From the NCBI RefSeq assembly GCF_037646455.1, contig NZ_JBBIXN010000001.1:558001-622000 (forward strand): a stretch of DNA of 64,000 nucleotides, written 5' to 3'. The notes below the pieces were generated by a model that saw nothing but the letters and a program-made list of their open reading frames with translations, did no database searches and was not told where the DNA came from. Source of the stretch: Draconibacterium mangrovi_A (GTDB taxonomy: Bacteria > Bacteroidota > Bacteroidia > Bacteroidales > Prolixibacteraceae). Shown here piece after piece: positions 52,587-62,251 of this stretch (its first letter is position 1; every line of letters starts with the position of its first letter). Position numbers and translations under genes: made by a program.

Positions 52587-54782
52587 CTATTTTACCTCAT
52601 TAACCTCTAAAATAACACTCATATTTCGCAGATTAATGTTTGGATTAATCCCGACATTCATCAGGAAATCGCCTGAATAGGTCTTCTCCGAATCGATCCA
52701 CGATCGATGTCCAGGATACACATTCAACTCTTTTAAGGCATATTTTTTATCGCTGTCGAGACCGGCAAACTTAACCGGTAGTATGGATGCTGTCAGCATG
52801 TATCGGAAGTTCACCAAATAATTAAAAACCACAGCACGACTTTTATTATCATTCACATACATCAACGCAGCAAAATCGTTTTTATATGGATCTACCAACC
52901 TGTACATATCGCCATGCCATACTACATCTTTAAACGCATCGTAATTCTGAACTGCTTCTTTGGCAAACTGCATATCGTTCTCACTGAGTTCATGCGCCAC
53001 AATATCGAATCCGAGCTTGCCCATACTGGCCACATCCACACGGTATTTCAGTGGCAGATCGCTCCAGTCGGTTACATGACAGTCGGTTACAATCGACGGG
53101 AAGAAATAAGAATAATTCCACTGCATATAAACACGTTCCAGCGGATCAGTGTCGTCGCTGGGCCAAAATTCAGTGAAGTATTTAAACAACTCGTAATCGC
53201 CACGGCCACCACCACCCGAACACAACATGATCGGAACATCAGGGTATTTCTCCCTCACGCGTTCCATCACATTGTATAAACCCTTTGTATATTCAATGTA
53301 CAAATGCGTTTGCGGTATGTTCTCTCTCTCGAGATAGGCCGAATGCGCATTGTAAATTACCGAGTTGCAATCCCATTTAATAAAGGCCAATTCCGGACTG
53401 TCGGTGAAGAGTTTATCAACGATTCCAAACACAAAATCCTGTACTTCGGGATTTGAAAGATCGAGTACCAGTTGATTTCTGAAATACTTCTCGGGGCGCT
53501 CCGGCTGCCGTATCACCCAGTCCAGATGATTTTCGTACAATTCACTTTTTGGATTCACCATTTCAGGCTCAATCCAAATGCCAAATTTGATTCCTTCTTT
53601 CGTCGCTTCCGAAACTAAATGACCAATCCCGTTCGGGAGTTTTTTCTTGTTCTCTTCCCAGTCGCCCAATCCGGCATTGTCGCTATTTCTGGGGTATTTG
53701 TTGGCAAACCAGCCATCGTCGAGCAAAAACAAGTCAACTCCCAGTTCTTTAGCATCTTTAAAAAGGGAAGTGATTTTATCTTCGTCGAAATCGAAATAGG
53801 TAGCTTCCCAATTGTTCAGCAAAGTTAAACGCTCGCCGTTTCCATCCAATACACGATAATCTCTTGCCCAACGATGCAGATTGCGACTGGCTTCACCTGT
53901 ACCGTTATGAGAAACCACATACACCAGCGATGGCGTTTTAAATGTTTCTCCGGGCTGCAAAGTATATTCCGAAGCAAAAGGATTTATTCCGGCAATAAAA
54001 CGAAGGTTTTCGTACGAATCGATCTCAAAAACATAACGGAAATTGGAACTCCAGGCTAACTGTCCCAGAACAACAGATCCAGTATTCTCGGCTGCTTTGT
54101 TATCAAACGAAATAATAAAATTAGGAGATTGCAAAAGGTAAGCACGTGTTCCGAGTTTGGTATCGATGGATTTGATGCCTCGGGTAAGTTTTTCCTCATT
54201 CCGTTGCATCTCCCTGGCCCATGCACTTCCGTAAGTGGTAAGGTAAAAATCGTTACCGGCAAAAAACAGATTGGCCGACGCGAACTTTTTCAAAACTACC
54301 GCTTCACTCTGACTGTGTTCTATTTCGGTCCACTGCTCGATCACGTTCAAATCCGTCCAGGTTTTGTAGAATAATTTTACGCTGAATTGATACAATGCAT
54401 CTTCCAGTTTTATAATAGTTAGTGTTGCATTGTCATCAGTCTTTTCCTGCGTATGACTTACATATTTTAATTCGAGCGAAGTATTTCCGTCGGATTGCAA
54501 AACTTCAATGGCGGGTTCAACCAGATTCCAGGTGCCCGCGGTTGTGTATGTCGCGTTATAAATTCCGGCATTGTTATCCCGAAAATTATATCGCCTCGCA
54601 ACCTCTTTGTATTCAGATTCATTTTTTAGAGGTTCGCCAAAATACACCGTATTCAGGCGTCCATCACGCGAAGTTTGGAGCAACATCAGGTTATCATTGG
54701 TGAAGATCGGGATGATCACATCCTGCGCCTGCAGACCTGCAGCGATCACTGAACAGATCAGAATGAATAGTATTCTTTTCAT
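52587..54782 (-). CDS. Alpha-galactosidase, glycoside hydrolase family 36
   Basis: 731 residues from the ATG at 54782, which starts a signal peptide (MKRILFILICSVIAAGLQAQ); the in-frame 54812 start is rejected. Two beta-rich domains precede a TIM barrel. In the barrel FLLDDGWFANKYPRN sits near 355, EPEMVNP near 412, the nucleophile Asp471 in KWDCNS, and the acid/base in SDDTDP (about 542-547). GH36 enzymes release alpha-linked galactose, or N-acetylgalactosamine in some members. The signal peptide places it in the periplasm. It closes a minus-strand cluster after the octaheme, esterase and sulfatase genes. Confidence 0.93.
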   Translation of the reverse strand: MKRILFILICSVIAAGLQAQDVIIPIFTNDNLMLLQTSRDGRLNTVYFGEPLKNESEYKEVARRYNFRDNNAGIYNATYTTAGTWNLVEPAIEVLQSDGNTSLELKYVSHTQEKTDDNATLTIIKLEDALYQFSVKLFYKTWTDLNVIEQWTEIEHSQSEAVVLKKFASANLFFAGNDFYLTTYGSAWAREMQRNEEKLTRGIKSIDTKLGTRAYLLQSPNFIISFDNKAAENTGSVVLGQLAWSSNFRYVFEIDSYENLRFIAGINPFASEYTLQPGETFKTPSLVYVVSHNGTGEASRNLHRWARDYRVLDGNGERLTLLNNWEATYFDFDEDKITSLFKDAKELGVDLFLLDDGWFANKYPRNSDNAGLGDWEENKKKLPNGIGHLVSEATKEGIKFGIWIEPEMVNPKSELYENHLDWVIRQPERPEKYFRNQLVLDLSNPEVQDFVFGIVDKLFTDSPELAFIKWDCNSVIYNAHSAYLERENIPQTHLYIEYTKGLYNVMERVREKYPDVPIMLCSGGGGRGDYELFKYFTEFWPSDDTDPLERVYMQWNYSYFFPSIVTDCHVTDWSDLPLKYRVDVASMGKLGFDIVAHELSENDMQFAKEAVQNYDAFKDVVWHGDMYRLVDPYKNDFAALMYVNDNKSRAVVFNYLVNFRYMLTASILPVKFAGLDSDKKYALKELNVYPGHRSWIDSEKTYSGDFLMNVGINPNINLRNMSVILEVNEVK

Positions 54783-54896
54783 AGTATTAGATTTGTTAGT
54801 TTGTTTATACAAAGATAGGAAAGAATACTTCTGTTAAAAAGTACTTAAACAGCTAAAAAGAATGAAATCTAAATGAGTTAGAATTGCCCCTTGTCG

Positions 54897-57260
54897 TTAT
54901 AAATTTTGTTGAAGCGTTGCAATAACCTGCTGCAAAGCCGCTTTATTCTGTTCGGATATTCCTTCAATTTCTAATGCGTCCTGATACACTTTAATGGCCA
55001 TGTTCGTGTTACCGTCGCGAAGATAGATATCTGCCAAAAATTGTCGGGCATCGAGATAAAGAGGATTTGATTCAATAACTTTTTTCAAAGTACCAACAGC
55101 TTTAGATTTCTGTCCGTTCTGCAACTGGTAAAAAGCCAGAGTGTAAGCATATTCAGGATTGTCGGGCCGAGATTTTAAGGCCAGCTCAGCATACTTTACG
55201 GCACCGTAAAAATCGCCTTTTTGGCCAACAATCACACTTAAGTTTTTCGCAGCAACCGGTTGCTCTTCGGGATTGGCCTCAAGGGCAGCCTTTAAAGCTT
55301 TTTCTGCCTCATCCATTCGTCCCTGTTCTGCCAATAGAAGTCCAAGGTTCAGGTTAGCTGCTTCATTATCGGGTTGGTAATCCAACACTTTCTTTAGATT
55401 TTCCTCTGCTTTTCCCGGATTCCCAATGTACGAATAAAGCACACTACTGTTTATCAGCGGCAATACTGACTCGGGATACAACCTGGCCGCAGTTTCGTAG
55501 GCATTTAACGCCGATTGTGCGTCACCTTTATTTTGATGATAGAGTCCCAGGTTATAATGGTTACTCCAGTTATCCGGCCGCGATGTCATTGAGGTTACAT
55601 ATTCCTTTTCGGCACCTGCTATAATCGTTTTTTGCTCAGCAGTAAAATCATCTTCAGGGAAGGTTAAAATAGCATTTGCAGCCTGTATTCGAACCAAACG
55701 AATGTCATCCTGACAAGCTGTTAAAAGAGCGTCTTTGACCTTAACTGTAAGAATTCCACCCAAAGCATAGGCTGCCGACGAGCGTACCAGTTCCGATTTA
55801 TTGTTCAGGGCATCAATCAGCACTTCTGTCTTTGATGTATCGGGATAATTATTCAATAATCGAATTATTGAATTAGCTACAACATCATCGGTTTTCGGAT
55901 TGCGAATCAATGCAAACATCTTATCGATATTTTTCCATTCCCCTTCACGGGCCTCTTCAATGAGCTGTGCCCATTTCAAAGTTTCTTCCTGGTAATCACC
56001 ATTCGGACGTGCTTTTACGATTTTATTCGCCCACTCCGGCGATTTATCTTTGTGGCACTGGTTGCAGGCATTGGGCGAACCAAATTTAATGGTAGCCTCG
56101 GGCATTGGAGGACGGAATGAATGATCGCTTCGCAGAAAATGCCCTACAAATTCGCGTTTGGGCATGTGGCAACTCAGACATGTAAGTCCGGCTGAAGCCG
56201 GATGTCCGGTGTGTTCGGCCAGGTCATCATTGCGTTTGCCATGACATTTCAAACACGCCTGACTGGGATCGTCTTTGTAGCGATCGCGGCCACTTGAAGT
56301 ATGACACGAAACACAATGCAATTCACTGTTTTCAACACAGGGATTTAACATCCAATCTGTGAGTGTATAGTTTTCACCCAGGTCGCGCCCGTCGGGATAA
56401 AAGTCTCGATCTTCGAGTGTAGTCAGGTTGTAATTATCAAAAAAACTATCGCCCGGCATATAACTCGGAGTTATGGGTTGCATTTTTGCATGACAAGGAC
56501 TACAGGCATCGGTATGCTGTTGCTGTGTAAATACCGAAGTACTTATCAATCCAAGCTCTTTAGCTTTCTGTCCTTCCTTGAGATTTTTAAAGATTTCAAC
56601 ATGCTTCCCGGCAGGGCCGTGACAGGTTTCGCAGTTTATCCCGGGTTCTTTCCAGGTAGTATGGTAAGTGTCAGTCTCTAAATCGAAATTGGTACTCAAC
56701 TGACTGATATGGCAACTGTAACATCCGGTATTAAACGCGAACTGATCATCTTTCCAGGGCAGGGCTTCATCGTCGGGATAATCATCGCCAAAATGACGAA
56801 TACCGGCTTCGGGATAGTTAAACCACCTTTCCCGGTTGGCATCATAAGCCAGCGGAATGTTCTGAAGCCTCCCTTTTTCGAAGGGCGTTAAAAAGCAATA
56901 AACATTGTGTCCGCCCATCGCCCAGATTACATCGTATTTTGCTACCAGCTCATTTCCATTTCGCTCGTACATTACCATGCTCGAATCTTTAAACTCAACC
57001 TGAAACTGATTACCTTCAACATCGATCGGTTTGCTGTCGGGCAACTGATGCTTTTTCATGAACTCGGCATTTATGGGCATCATGGCCTGAGCGTGATACG
57101 ACGGCGACCACAGATCGTAAAATTTCTGATGGCATTCCATACAACTTTTCGATCCTGTAAATTCAGACTCATCACCGGAGTTATTCCCCCGCTGTTTGCA
57201 CGAAAAAGTCAGCAGAAGAAGGGCAAGAAAAAATATCGGACTGAATTTGAAATTCATCAT
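54897..57260 (-). CDS. Octaheme cytochrome c lipoprotein with HEAT and TPR repeats
   Basis: 787 residues from the ATG pair at 57260/57257, chosen because it begins a lipoprotein signal (lipobox TFSC, Cys21); the 57350 start is rejected. Eight CxxCH heme motifs lie in the first half: CMECH, CYSCH, CETCH, CSPCH, CVSCH, CLKCH, CLSCH, CNQCH. The middle has HEAT-like units (DALNNKSELVRSSAAYALGG) and the last third four or five TPR units (ALNAYETAARLYPES, EENLKKVLDYQPDNEAANLNLG). It should sit on a periplasmic or outer-membrane face and pass electrons, with the repeats binding a partner. No specific electron donor is known. The combination suggests anaerobic electron transfer or a role in substrate oxidation. 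Confidence 0.88.
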   Translation of the reverse strand: MMNFKFSPIFFLALLLLTFSCKQRGNNSGDESEFTGSKSCMECHQKFYDLWSPSYHAQAMMPINAEFMKKHQLPDSKPIDVEGNQFQVEFKDSSMVMYERNGNELVAKYDVIWAMGGHNVYCFLTPFEKGRLQNIPLAYDANRERWFNYPEAGIRHFGDDYPDDEALPWKDDQFAFNTGCYSCHISQLSTNFDLETDTYHTTWKEPGINCETCHGPAGKHVEIFKNLKEGQKAKELGLISTSVFTQQQHTDACSPCHAKMQPITPSYMPGDSFFDNYNLTTLEDRDFYPDGRDLGENYTLTDWMLNPCVENSELHCVSCHTSSGRDRYKDDPSQACLKCHGKRNDDLAEHTGHPASAGLTCLSCHMPKREFVGHFLRSDHSFRPPMPEATIKFGSPNACNQCHKDKSPEWANKIVKARPNGDYQEETLKWAQLIEEAREGEWKNIDKMFALIRNPKTDDVVANSIIRLLNNYPDTSKTEVLIDALNNKSELVRSSAAYALGGILTVKVKDALLTACQDDIRLVRIQAANAILTFPEDDFTAEQKTIIAGAEKEYVTSMTSRPDNWSNHYNLGLYHQNKGDAQSALNAYETAARLYPESVLPLINSSVLYSYIGNPGKAEENLKKVLDYQPDNEAANLNLGLLLAEQGRMDEAEKALKAALEANPEEQPVAAKNLSVIVGQKGDFYGAVKYAELALKSRPDNPEYAYTLAFYQLQNGQKSKAVGTLKKVIESNPLYLDARQFLADIYLRDGNTNMAIKVYQDALEIEGISEQNKAALQQVIATLQQNL

Positions 57261-57400
57261 GTGTCGGCCAATTTTCGCGTTGAATAATGAATGCAAATTA
57301 GCATTTATATCTTGAACCACAACGCGTGCCAGCAATTTATACCCAATCAAAACAGCTTACTCTTATTTGGATAAGCTGGCTTATATTTCAGGGTAATTAC

Positions 57401-58627
57401 TTAATTTTCAGGATAAAAAATGGAATTAAAAAAGGCTTCCATTTCGTTTATGTAATAAACGCCGTATTTCTTAAAAGTGGCCTTGGTAGCTTCATCGGGT
57501 TTCCAATCGAAAAAGGCATGACCGGCACCACCAACCTGCACGTATTCAACCCGCTGCCCGGCTTCTACAAGCGCATCAACATATTCTTTTACCGCCTCGT
57601 CTTTAATAAGAAAGTCCATCGTACCTCGTGTCAGGTAATGCGGAATTTCCCGATCTTCGGCTTCAGGAATGTTGCTCAAGGGAGCAATACCTTCTTTCCA
57701 GGTGTCATCGGCTTTTGGGTCTTCAGAATAATGATTTAGCAAATTGCCTCCAAACACGCCGTAACTCGGAGCAGCAGCTTGAATTGCCGTCATCATTTCT
57801 TCTCGTACCTGTTCCACCGATTTGCCTTTGGGCAGGTAAGAAGGCATAAATTCGAATACTCCCGGAGTTTTACCAAAACCACCGTCTCCAATTTTGTTGG
57901 GCATTGTACCGGCCACGGCAGAAAGATGTCCACCGGCACTGTCGCCGGTAACTGCAATTCGAGTTGGATCGCCACCGTATTCAGCAGCATGTTCCATAAT
58001 GTGCGCAATGGCACCAAACACATCTTCAATCAAATCGGCCATGGTGTTTCCCACCTCGTCGCCATCCAGTTTACGCGACCAACGATAATCAATGCTAAAA
58101 ACGACATACTTACCATCTTTGGTGAGTTCGCGTGCCATACCTCGCATAATGTCTTCAGAATTGGAAGCCCAGCCTCCGCCATGAATAATTACAATACATG
58201 GCAGGTTCTTCGCACCTTTGGGCGAGAAAACATCATATTTTAAAGGTTTAACTCCCGGTTGAGCATATACAATGTTCTGTGTAACTTTAATGTGATCGAC
58301 CTCTGATTTTTCAAGAAAAGAAGCTCCAATATGCTTATCCTGATCGACAACAACTTTGAAAGGCGATTTCATCGATTCGTGATACATGGCTCCCCACATT
58401 CCTTTTACCGAATAATAGCCGGCATCGAGGGTAAAACCTTTATCAGGTGTTGCAGTTACCGTTAACACTGAACCCTCTGCAACCTTCCCATCAGCTGGAA
58501 TGGCCGGTTCAACTTTTATTTTTCCGTTAGTTACTTTGTCAAGTGTTACAGTGTACATGGTTTGTGAAAAAGCAGTTCCTGTAGCGAGCAACAGCAAAAG
58601 TAAACCAACAATATTTCTAAATTTCAT
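57401..58627 (-). CDS. Alpha/beta-hydrolase esterase with N-terminal repeat domain
   Basis: A 408-residue exported enzyme (signal peptide MKFRNIVGLLLLLLATGTAFS). An N-terminal domain (about 25-105) resembles the beta-grasp/Bacterial_repeat type (VTLDKVTNGKIKVEPAIPADGKVAEGSVLTVTATPDKGF). The hydrolase part has the oxyanion segment HGGGW (149-153), nucleophile Ser230 in GDSAGG, and a catalytic His near the C-terminus (GGAGHAFFDW), with the acid in the strand before it. It is related to acetyl- and feruloyl-type esterases that remove ester groups from polysaccharides; the ester is not known. It stands between the sulfatase and octaheme genes. Confidence 0.88.
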   Translation of the reverse strand: MKFRNIVGLLLLLLATGTAFSQTMYTVTLDKVTNGKIKVEPAIPADGKVAEGSVLTVTATPDKGFTLDAGYYSVKGMWGAMYHESMKSPFKVVVDQDKHIGASFLEKSEVDHIKVTQNIVYAQPGVKPLKYDVFSPKGAKNLPCIVIIHGGGWASNSEDIMRGMARELTKDGKYVVFSIDYRWSRKLDGDEVGNTMADLIEDVFGAIAHIMEHAAEYGGDPTRIAVTGDSAGGHLSAVAGTMPNKIGDGGFGKTPGVFEFMPSYLPKGKSVEQVREEMMTAIQAAAPSYGVFGGNLLNHYSEDPKADDTWKEGIAPLSNIPEAEDREIPHYLTRGTMDFLIKDEAVKEYVDALVEAGQRVEYVQVGGAGHAFFDWKPDEATKATFKKYGVYYINEMEAFFNSIFYPEN

Positions 58628-58709
58628 GAGTATTAATTTCTATTGGTTTTGATTCTTCCAAAAATAACAATTGATTTTAATCTCGTGTTACATCTACACT
58701 AAGACTTTT

Positions 58710-60614
58710 TTACTCATCAATAATTTCCCATTTTCTGAGCAATACTTTTGAAATTCGGGTATCGTAAGCATTAACAAATTCATTTTCTTTTAAGCTATTT
58801 TGTTGAAAGAGCTGAATCGTCAAACTTTGTAAATGCGGCGTTGAAGCATTTACAGCATCCACACTGTTTAGCGCAAAACACCGATCCATCGGGGAATAAT
58901 TTAATGTATCGGCCAGTATGCGTTCGTAACACGAAATAGCCAAATCCTTCTCATTTAATCTGAACAAGGTTTCAGCCGCCAGGGTAGCCACTGCGCCCGA
59001 TGGATCATTCACAGCCACCTTTAGCGCATCAAGAGCCGGTTCGGCCACGTCGCGATGGATCAATAAACCAACGGCACCCCAGTAACGAATCGCCCGGTTA
59101 TCGTTTTGAAGATTTTGCACAAAATAATCAATATCTCCTTTCTGACTTGTCGCACGTTGAGCTGCTTCCAATACTTCCTCAAACGGACAATCATCCGATC
59201 GCATGTAATCATAGAGTGAACCCTCACCTGCAAAATAGGCGTATTCAGTTTCGGGAATTAATCCCACATCGCGCACGTCGCGCATCCATTCGGTTTCTAC
59301 TGTGCGCATTCGTTCTAAAACTTCAGCATACTCAGAATCACCGGCCAGGTTATTGATTTCCCAGGGATCATTCTCTACGTCGTACAATTCTTCCAGTGGT
59401 TTTTCAAGAAAAGCCCTGCTTTGCACTTTGTTGGTAAGGCCGGCTTTAAATGCATCTTCCCATGCCTGTGCCGACGGAGCTTTAAAAAGATAATCCAGAT
59501 GTTGCATGGTTATTCTGAAAGGCATATAATTTCTGATGTAACGGTGTTTTTTATCGCGAACCGCACGCACCATGTCGTAACGCTCATCCATCCTTTGACG
59601 GGTGAGAAAAGCGCATTCGGGATCATCGGTTTTTTGTTCACCCAGGAAAGCATTGCCTTGCACATAATCTGGAATTTCTATCCCCGCCATACTCAAAAAA
59701 GTGGGCAGCAGATCGACAAAACTAACGATGCGATCAACAGGTTCACCGGGTTTTTCGGCCGGAAACAAATACTTGAATTTTTCCGGAATCCGGATGATAA
59801 AAGGCACACGGGTTCCGGTTTCATACACAAATCGTTTGCTGCGTGCCAAAACACCACCGTGGTCACCATAATAGATAACAACGGTATTTTCTGCGTCACC
59901 GCTTTCTTCCAGTTCCTTTAATATCACGCCAACCTCTGCATCCATTTTTTCATTCAGGTCGTAATATTGTGCCCAATCGTGACGAATAACAGGCAAATCG
60001 GGATGGTACGGAGCAATCTCAATTTTATCAGGATCGTGCTTCAGATCTGCTGTTGGAATCTGTTTATGAATTTGACTTTCGTGTGTGGTAAAATTGCTGA
60101 ACACCGCAAAAAAAGGTTGCCCGGGCTGCCGGTTTTTATAAGTGGCGCTTCGGCTGCAATCGTCCCAAATCGCATTCCAGTCGCCCGCATAATTGTAGTC
60201 GGTTTTTACATTGTTCGTGCAATAATAACCGGCTTCGCGAAAATACTCGGGATAGGTTTTTACCACATCAGATTTGGCATATTTACTTCGCATTTGTTCG
60301 TTACCGTTGGAAGCAGCATATACACCCGTTAAAATGGTATTTCGGGCAGGAGCGCAAACCGGACAGTTGGCAAAAGCGCGGGTGTACATAAAACCTTCGG
60401 CAGCCAGTTTGTCGAGGTTGGGTGTTGTGGCCAATTCGTTGCCGTAGCATCCCAGAAAATAAGCACTGTTGTCTTCCGATGTAATCATTAAAATGTTCGG
60501 AAGATCAACAGGTTTTCCGGGATTATTATTACAGGAAACTACGCCAAATAACCACAAAAAAGTAAAAATGTATATCCCCGATCTTTGGATTACGCCGTTT
60601 AGATTCAGTTTCAT
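58710..60614 (-). CDS. Sulfatase lipoprotein with C-terminal HEAT-like repeats
   Basis: 634 residues from the ATG at 60614, giving a lipoprotein signal (lipobox VVSC, Cys28). The type I sulfatase signature CAPAR, with Cys87, is the residue converted to formylglycine. The calcium-binding strand is ITSEDNSAYFLGCYG instead of the common DD pair, as I recall for N-sulfoglucosamine-sulfohydrolase-like S1 members. GDHGGVLARSKRFVYETGTRVPFII near 245 provides the second metal/sulfate loop. After residue 480 the chain has HEAT-like helical repeats. It would remove sulfate from a sugar polymer. First gene of a cluster with an esterase, the octaheme protein and a GH36 enzyme. Confidence 0.9.
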   Translation of the reverse strand: MKLNLNGVIQRSGIYIFTFLWLFGVVSCNNNPGKPVDLPNILMITSEDNSAYFLGCYGNELATTPNLDKLAAEGFMYTRAFANCPVCAPARNTILTGVYAASNGNEQMRSKYAKSDVVKTYPEYFREAGYYCTNNVKTDYNYAGDWNAIWDDCSRSATYKNRQPGQPFFAVFSNFTTHESQIHKQIPTADLKHDPDKIEIAPYHPDLPVIRHDWAQYYDLNEKMDAEVGVILKELEESGDAENTVVIYYGDHGGVLARSKRFVYETGTRVPFIIRIPEKFKYLFPAEKPGEPVDRIVSFVDLLPTFLSMAGIEIPDYVQGNAFLGEQKTDDPECAFLTRQRMDERYDMVRAVRDKKHRYIRNYMPFRITMQHLDYLFKAPSAQAWEDAFKAGLTNKVQSRAFLEKPLEELYDVENDPWEINNLAGDSEYAEVLERMRTVETEWMRDVRDVGLIPETEYAYFAGEGSLYDYMRSDDCPFEEVLEAAQRATSQKGDIDYFVQNLQNDNRAIRYWGAVGLLIHRDVAEPALDALKVAVNDPSGAVATLAAETLFRLNEKDLAISCYERILADTLNYSPMDRCFALNSVDAVNASTPHLQSLTIQLFQQNSLKENEFVNAYDTRISKVLLRKWEIIDE

Positions 60615-60812
60615 TTTATCTTCAGTTTTAGTCAATTTCAGGTTTAGATATTATGCAATCGAGTTGAAAAAAACTTGGTGATAAACAAAAAGCATAACCA
60701 ATGTTTCTTCTGTCTCGTAATAAATTTGAATTGCTTAAATTAGCTCAAATTTTTGAGCTCATCAAAAAAGCATGAGATCAGAACGCATTAAGAAATTTAC
60801 GATTTGAGTCAG

Positions 60813-62021
60813 ATGAAAGTAGGAATTCTCAGAGAAGGGAAAACGCCACCCGACAAACGCGTGCCTTTAACACCGGAACAATGTGTAGAAGTGATGCGCA
60901 CATTTCCAGAAGTAACAGTTGTTGTTCAGCCCAGTCCGATCAGAAGTTTTACAGACGATGAATATGCGGCTCTGGATATTCCACTTCAGGAAGACCTTAG
61001 CGACTGCGATGTACTTTTGGGCGTTAAAGAAGTTCGGATTGAAGACTTTATTCCCGGGAAAATCTACTTCTTCTTTTCGCATACCATCAAGAAACAGGAA
61101 TACAACCGCAAGTTGTTACAAACGGTTTTGGAGAAGAAAATTCAACTGGTCGACTATGAGGTTTTGACAAACAAGGACGGATTTCGAATTATAGGATTTG
61201 GGCGTTTTGCCGGTTTAGTGGGTGCATATAACGGACTACGGGCTTTTGGATTGAAGAACGTGCTTTACGAATTGAAACCGGCACACCAATGTGCCGATCT
61301 GGCCGAAATGCTCCACCACCTGGAGAATGTAAATCTCCCACCGGTAAAAATTGCTGTTACAGGCGATGGCCGGGTGGCAGGCGGAGTGCTTGAAGTACTC
61401 GAACATTTAAAAGTCATGCGGGTTACGCCCGAAGGTTTCCTGAATGAAACAGAGCCGGAATCAGCGATTTATGTACAATTGCTTCCAAATAATTACGCTA
61501 AAAGAACTGATGGCGAAGCATTCGATCTGATGCACTTTTTCAATCATCCTGAAATGTACGAGAATTCGTTTCATCCGTTTGCAGAAGCTACCGACTTACT
61601 CATTGCCTCCGCGTACTGGGACCCGAAAGCACCGGTACTTTTCACTTCCGAAGAAATGAAAGATCCTGATTTTAGGATAAGTGTTATTTCGGATATCACC
61701 TGCGATATTGAAGGCTCGATTCCATCGACAAAAAAGGCCTCGACTATCGATGATCCATTTTATGATTACAATCCGCAAAGTGGTGATCTGGAAGACGCAT
61801 TTTCGAATCCGAAAAATGTTTCTGTTCAGGCAGTTGACAATTTACCCTGCGAACTTCCAAAAGATGCCTCGCTTGATTTTGGGCGAAACCTTATTGATAA
61901 GGTATTCCCGAGCTTGTTTATTAAGGATAAAGATGCAATTATTGAAGGCGCCAGCATTACAAAGGACGGCAAACTTACTGAACCCTTTTTGTATTTACAG
62001 GATTTTGCAAACGGGAAGTGA
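60813..62021 (+). CDS. Saccharopine/alanine dehydrogenase-like NAD(P)-dependent oxidoreductase
   Basis: A 402-residue protein. The start at 60813 (ATG) is preferred to the TTG at 60804. The N-terminal part (KVGILREGKTPPDKRVPLTPEQC) is the AlaDh/PNT N-terminal domain; after a shift from 60 to 155 (VDYEVLTNKDGFRIIGFGRFAGLVGAYNGLRAFG) comes a nucleotide-binding domain with VTGDGRVAGGVLEVL near 193. It resembles lysine-forming saccharopine dehydrogenase (LYS1) in layout. The reaction in Bacteroidota is not certain; alanine dehydrogenase is the alternative. Confidence 0.82.
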   Translation: MKVGILREGKTPPDKRVPLTPEQCVEVMRTFPEVTVVVQPSPIRSFTDDEYAALDIPLQEDLSDCDVLLGVKEVRIEDFIPGKIYFFFSHTIKKQEYNRKLLQTVLEKKIQLVDYEVLTNKDGFRIIGFGRFAGLVGAYNGLRAFGLKNVLYELKPAHQCADLAEMLHHLENVNLPPVKIAVTGDGRVAGGVLEVLEHLKVMRVTPEGFLNETEPESAIYVQLLPNNYAKRTDGEAFDLMHFFNHPEMYENSFHPFAEATDLLIASAYWDPKAPVLFTSEEMKDPDFRISVISDITCDIEGSIPSTKKASTIDDPFYDYNPQSGDLEDAFSNPKNVSVQAVDNLPCELPKDASLDFGRNLIDKVFPSLFIKDKDAIIEGASITKDGKLTEPFLYLQDFANGK

Positions 62022-62163
62022 TGAAGTGATTTGTTGTTGACCATTATATAGTGGCAATCTCAGTACAGCTTCTCCCGAGGAATATTCACTTTGACAATTT
62101 TTCAATTTAGCAATTTTTCTATCTTACATGTAGATATTTATTCATTCTTCAAACCTAAAAATC

Positions 62164-62212
62164 CTAAAAAAACAAACGCCGATCCATCCGTCAAATGACG
62201 GATAAACAGGCG
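62164..62212 (-). terminator. Terminator of htpG
   Basis: Inner stem ATCCGTC / GACGGAT and outer CGCC / GGCG form a two-level hairpin; on the minus strand TTTGTTTTTTT follows. About 40 bases past the htpG stop. Confidence 0.75.
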
Positions 62213-62251
62213 CTACTTACTCTCCCTTGACCAATAATCGTTTTACACGAT

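Noticed and set aside
54897..57260. The octaheme protein as a nitrite reductase of the NrfA type
   Set aside because: All eight sites are CxxCH, no CxxCK was seen, and the fused repeats do not occur in NrfA.
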